Notes under the pieces: model-generated
The model's input: the letters and a program-made list of their open reading frames with translations, nothing else
Databases searched by the model: none
What the model was told of the DNA's origin: nothing
Shown: piece by piece, positions 6,832 through 8,686 of the stretch
How the letters are laid out: every line of letters begins with the position of its first letter
How positions within the stretch are numbered: the stretch's first letter is position 1
Position numbers and translations under genes: made by a program
From: Planctomycetota bacterium
GTDB lineage: Bacteria > Planctomycetota > SZUA-567
Length of the DNA: 8,686 nt
Assembly: GCA_020860865.1 (NCBI GenBank)
Contig: JAJBTL010000225.1
Coordinates: 1 to 8,686, forward strand
Reading direction: 5' to 3'

Positions 6832-8001
6832 CTATTCGCACCCGCCGCAGCGTCGGCAGTCACGCCACAGCGGCGCCACCTCCGCCCGTCCGCACGGTCC
6901 CATATAGCCGTTCCGCCGGATATCCAGTTCTTCCCGGACGAACCGCCGGCCGTGCTCCAGAGTCGGTTCCGGGTCCGGCGTCAGCGCGTTCACTTCCGCC
7001 GTCTCCCGGTACATGCGCCATTTCGCCGCCTTCTTCGCCGACGCCACATAGGTGTAGAGCATGAAAGCGTTGTCCACCACCTCGGCGTCGATAAAGTCCG
7101 GCAGGTCCTGCTTCGGCTTCCAGAACATGATTGTCGTGATGGTATGGTAGGCGAAAAACACCTGGCGAATCTTCATCCGGCCGCCGAGGCGCGGCCGTTT
7201 CGGCCGAAGGCCGGCGAGGACATCGTCAATCACCACCGCCATCAGTTCTTCGTTGAGCGCTTCCTCCCGGAGATCGTACTCCGGCCTGAGCCATTGGGAC
7301 ACGGCGACGAAATCGGGATTCTCAAGGACCGAACTCGGACTGCGAATTTCATACACGTCCGCCTTAAACATCTCGTTCCCGGCGATGAGCATCGGATCGC
7401 TGTCGGCCTTCCGCGCCTTGTGGAACGGGTCCGGCAGGCCGCAGTCCCGGTAGACGGCACTTGTCAGTTCGAGGCAGAACATGGCGCTGTGATCGTCGTG
7501 GTCGAGGTGGTAGTCCGACCCGATGCGGTTCTCCTCATTGGCCCGGAGCCACCAGAGGGCGGTGGCCGAAAGGGCGTCCTTCCCTCGGAGCGTCTCCCCG
7601 CCCGGCACATAGTCTGGCGCCCGGGCCGCTTCCAGGTCGCCCCTGTAGCGGACAATGCCGAGGCGGTTATAGCGGGTAAAGAACTCCTCAGGCGTGCACG
7701 TCTCCATGCCGGTCGGCCGGTAGTTCAGCATCATGAGGCGCCCGTCCTCCCGGCGGTAGACCATGGCGCCGTGGGAATAGATGCCGCCAGGGAGCGAATG
7801 GTTCGCGAACATCGCCCCGATAAGCCCGTAACTCCTGGCGAGGATAACGTCCCCAACCTCCAGCGGCTCGCCGGTGACGAACCGGCTTATCCCGTCGACC
7901 GGTTCCGGAAACACCGGTTTCCTGCCGCACCCGGCCAGCGCCAGAAGCGCCGCCAGAACGAGCGGTATCGCGCCGAATCGCGTCCTATAAAAAATCCGCA
8001 T
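6832..8001 (-). CDS. YiiX-like permuted papain-fold lipoprotein with Cys-rich tail
   Basis: The product is 389 residues. Its N-terminus is a type II signal peptide with core AIPLVLAALLALAGC and lipobox LAGC, so Cys25 is the predicted lipidated residue. The next ~165 residues match the circularly permuted NlpC/P60-papain group (YiiX/YebB, peptidase C92-like). GDVILARS (50-57) opens the domain, YSHGAMV (75-81) carries the catalytic histidine (His77), and MFCLELTSAVY (174-184) carries the nucleophile (Cys176). Such enzymes are thought to cleave amide or ester bonds in cell-wall or lipid substrates; the substrate here is unknown. Residues ~200-389 have no recognisable domain and end in GPCGRAEVAPLWRDCRRCGGCE-type sequence, with CxxCxxC at 382-388. 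Start at 8001 has AAGGGA 9 nt upstream. It follows the methyltransferase gene after 76 nt on the same strand. Confidence 0.8.
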   Translation of the reverse strand: MRIFYRTRFGAIPLVLAALLALAGCGRKPVFPEPVDGISRFVTGEPLEVGDVILARSYGLIGAMFANHSLPGGIYSHGAMVYRREDGRLMMLNYRPTGMETCTPEEFFTRYNRLGIVRYRGDLEAARAPDYVPGGETLRGKDALSATALWWLRANEENRIGSDYHLDHDDHSAMFCLELTSAVYRDCGLPDPFHKARKADSDPMLIAGNEMFKADVYEIRSPSSVLENPDFVAVSQWLRPEYDLREEALNEELMAVVIDDVLAGLRPKRPRLGGRMKIRQVFFAYHTITTIMFWKPKQDLPDFIDAEVVDNAFMLYTYVASAKKAAKWRMYRETAEVNALTPDPEPTLEHGRRFVREELDIRRNGYMGPCGRAEVAPLWRDCRRCGGCE

Positions 8002-8069
8002 ATATGGTTGTCCCTTACCCTGATAAATTGATGGTGATAACTACTGTTTGCGTGAAATCGGTCGGCCAG

Positions 8070-8091
8070 GAACGGCGTCAGCGCCGTTCCA
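8070..8091 (-). repeat. Perfect 9-bp hairpin over the methyltransferase stop codon
   Basis: GGAACGGCG (8070-8078) and CGCCGTTCC (8083-8091) pair perfectly around a four-base loop. The TGA stop (8080-8078) lies at the loop and stem edge. No T-run follows on the minus strand, so it is not a standard terminator. It sits 69 nt upstream of the lipoprotein start and may mark RNA processing or translational coupling. Confidence 0.55.
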
Positions 8092-8686
8092 ACAGCGCCA
8101 GCGTCTCGAAGTGCCGCGTCTCCGGGAACATGTCGTACACCACGACGGACCGAAGCCGGTATCCGTCCGCAATGTCCGCCAGATTCCGAAGAAGCGTAAA
8201 AGGATTGCACGACAGGTACGCGAGTCTGTCCGGCGCCAGCCGGCGAATCGCCGCCATCCCGTCGTCATGAACGCCCGGTCGCGGCGGGTTCACGATAACC
8301 ATATCCGGCCGGTCGCCGTCCGATTCGGCCAGTTCCACCAGGCAACGGGCGGCATCGTCAATCTGGAGAGTGACATTGTCCCGCCGGTTTTCCCTGATAT
8401 TGATTTCGGCCAGCCGGACATTGTCCGGCACGTTCTCCACCAGCGTCACCGCCCCGGCGCCCGGGCTTATCGTGATGCCGATGGACCCGACGCCCGAATA
8501 CATGTCGAGGACGCGCCCGTCCGTCGGCGCGAAATCGCGGATGGCGGCATAGGCCATTTCCGCCACAGCCGGATTCGATTGGAAAAACGTGTTCGGCCCG
8601 ATACGGAGCGTCGTCCCGTTCATCTCTTCGACAATCCACTCCGCCCCGACCCCGTCCAGCCGCTCGCCAAAACTGACATCGCCAAG
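8078..8686 (-). CDS. TrmA/RlmC/RlmD-family RNA uracil-5 methyltransferase (partial, 5' end beyond window)
   Basis: The minus frame is open from the window edge (8686) to the TGA at 8078, giving the last 202 residues of a protein usually about 370-450 long. The family transfers a methyl group from S-adenosylmethionine to C5 of uridine in tRNA (position 54) or 23S rRNA (747 or 1939). Visible motifs in order are FFQSNPAVAE; the SAM-binding DMYSGVGSIGI, where DLxCGVG is usual; VENVPDNVRLAEINIREN; VNPPRPG; and LSCNPFTLLRNL with the catalytic cysteine at 8207-8209. YDMFPETRHFETLALLERR then ends the protein and supplies the conserved Glu. The NPPR and DMFP variants resemble RlmC more than RlmD as I remember them, but the target cannot be fixed without the N-terminus, where a TRAM domain or FeS cysteines may lie. 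Confidence 0.9.
   Translation of the reverse strand, partial: LGDVSFGERLDGVGAEWIVEEMNGTTLRIGPNTFFQSNPAVAEMAYAAIRDFAPTDGRVLDMYSGVGSIGITISPGAGAVTLVENVPDNVRLAEINIRENRRDNVTLQIDDAARCLVELAESDGDRPDMVIVNPPRPGVHDDGMAAIRRLAPDRLAYLSCNPFTLLRNLADIADGYRLRSVVVYDMFPETRHFETLALLERR

Noticed and set aside
6630..7064. Small plus-strand gene beginning at an ATG behind GAGGG
   Set aside because: It reads through an intrinsic terminator into the antisense of the lipoprotein gene, and the sequence resembles nothing known.
6952..8031. 359-codon plus-strand frame opposite the lipoprotein gene
   Set aside because: It is a His/Arg/Pro-rich shadow; the minus strand has a lipobox, papain-like motifs and a ribosome binding site.

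Overview
The window is GC-rich, gene-dense bacterial DNA with strong G/C preference at third codon positions. A type II lipoprotein signal, a periplasmic Do-family protease and several Sec signal peptides point to a Gram-negative (diderm) chromosome. The L19 sequence (…RAKLYYLRDRVGKAT…) and the exported HEAT-like protein would suit a PVC-group or planctomycete-like lineage. That is only an inference from general resemblance, and no 16S rRNA or other lineage marker is present. I see no insertion sequence, CRISPR array, tRNA or rRNA.

Layout from left to right. (1) Minus-strand unit: rplS (807-1196), followed after 26 nt by an exported HEAT-like protein (1-780, cut by the window edge). A strong sigma70-type promoter lies at 1401-1429, with a GC hairpin and U-run at the very start of the transcript. 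(2) Plus-strand monocistron: a flavodoxin-fold NAD(P)H:quinone oxidoreductase (1688-2272) with its own TTGCGT-16-TATAAT promoter. (3) Minus strand: an exported protein of the ADP-ribosylglycohydrolase fold that seems to have lost its metal-binding motifs (2559-3593). (4) A gene-free stretch of about 925 bp (3594-4519) holding a long G/C hairpin, divergent promoters with identical -35 boxes, and a possible attenuator. (5) Plus-strand pair: a Do/DegP-type serine protease (4520-5992) and a pentapeptide-repeat protein (6013-6585), closed by an intrinsic terminator (6757-6791). (6) Minus strand, converging on that terminator: the C-terminal part of a TrmA/RlmC/RlmD-type RNA uracil methyltransferase (8078-8686, cut by the edge), then a YiiX-like lipoprotein (6832-8001).

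The genes do not form one obvious pathway. Two themes recur: RNA and translation functions (L19, uracil-5 methyltransferase) and envelope functions (protease, lipoprotein amidase-like protein, exported ARH-fold and HEAT-like proteins). The points most worth following are the exported ARH-fold pseudoenzyme, the structured leaders ahead of rplS and the protease gene, and the lipoprotein with a long unassigned C-terminal half and a CxxCxxC tail. I found no clear evidence of a complete new multi-gene system.
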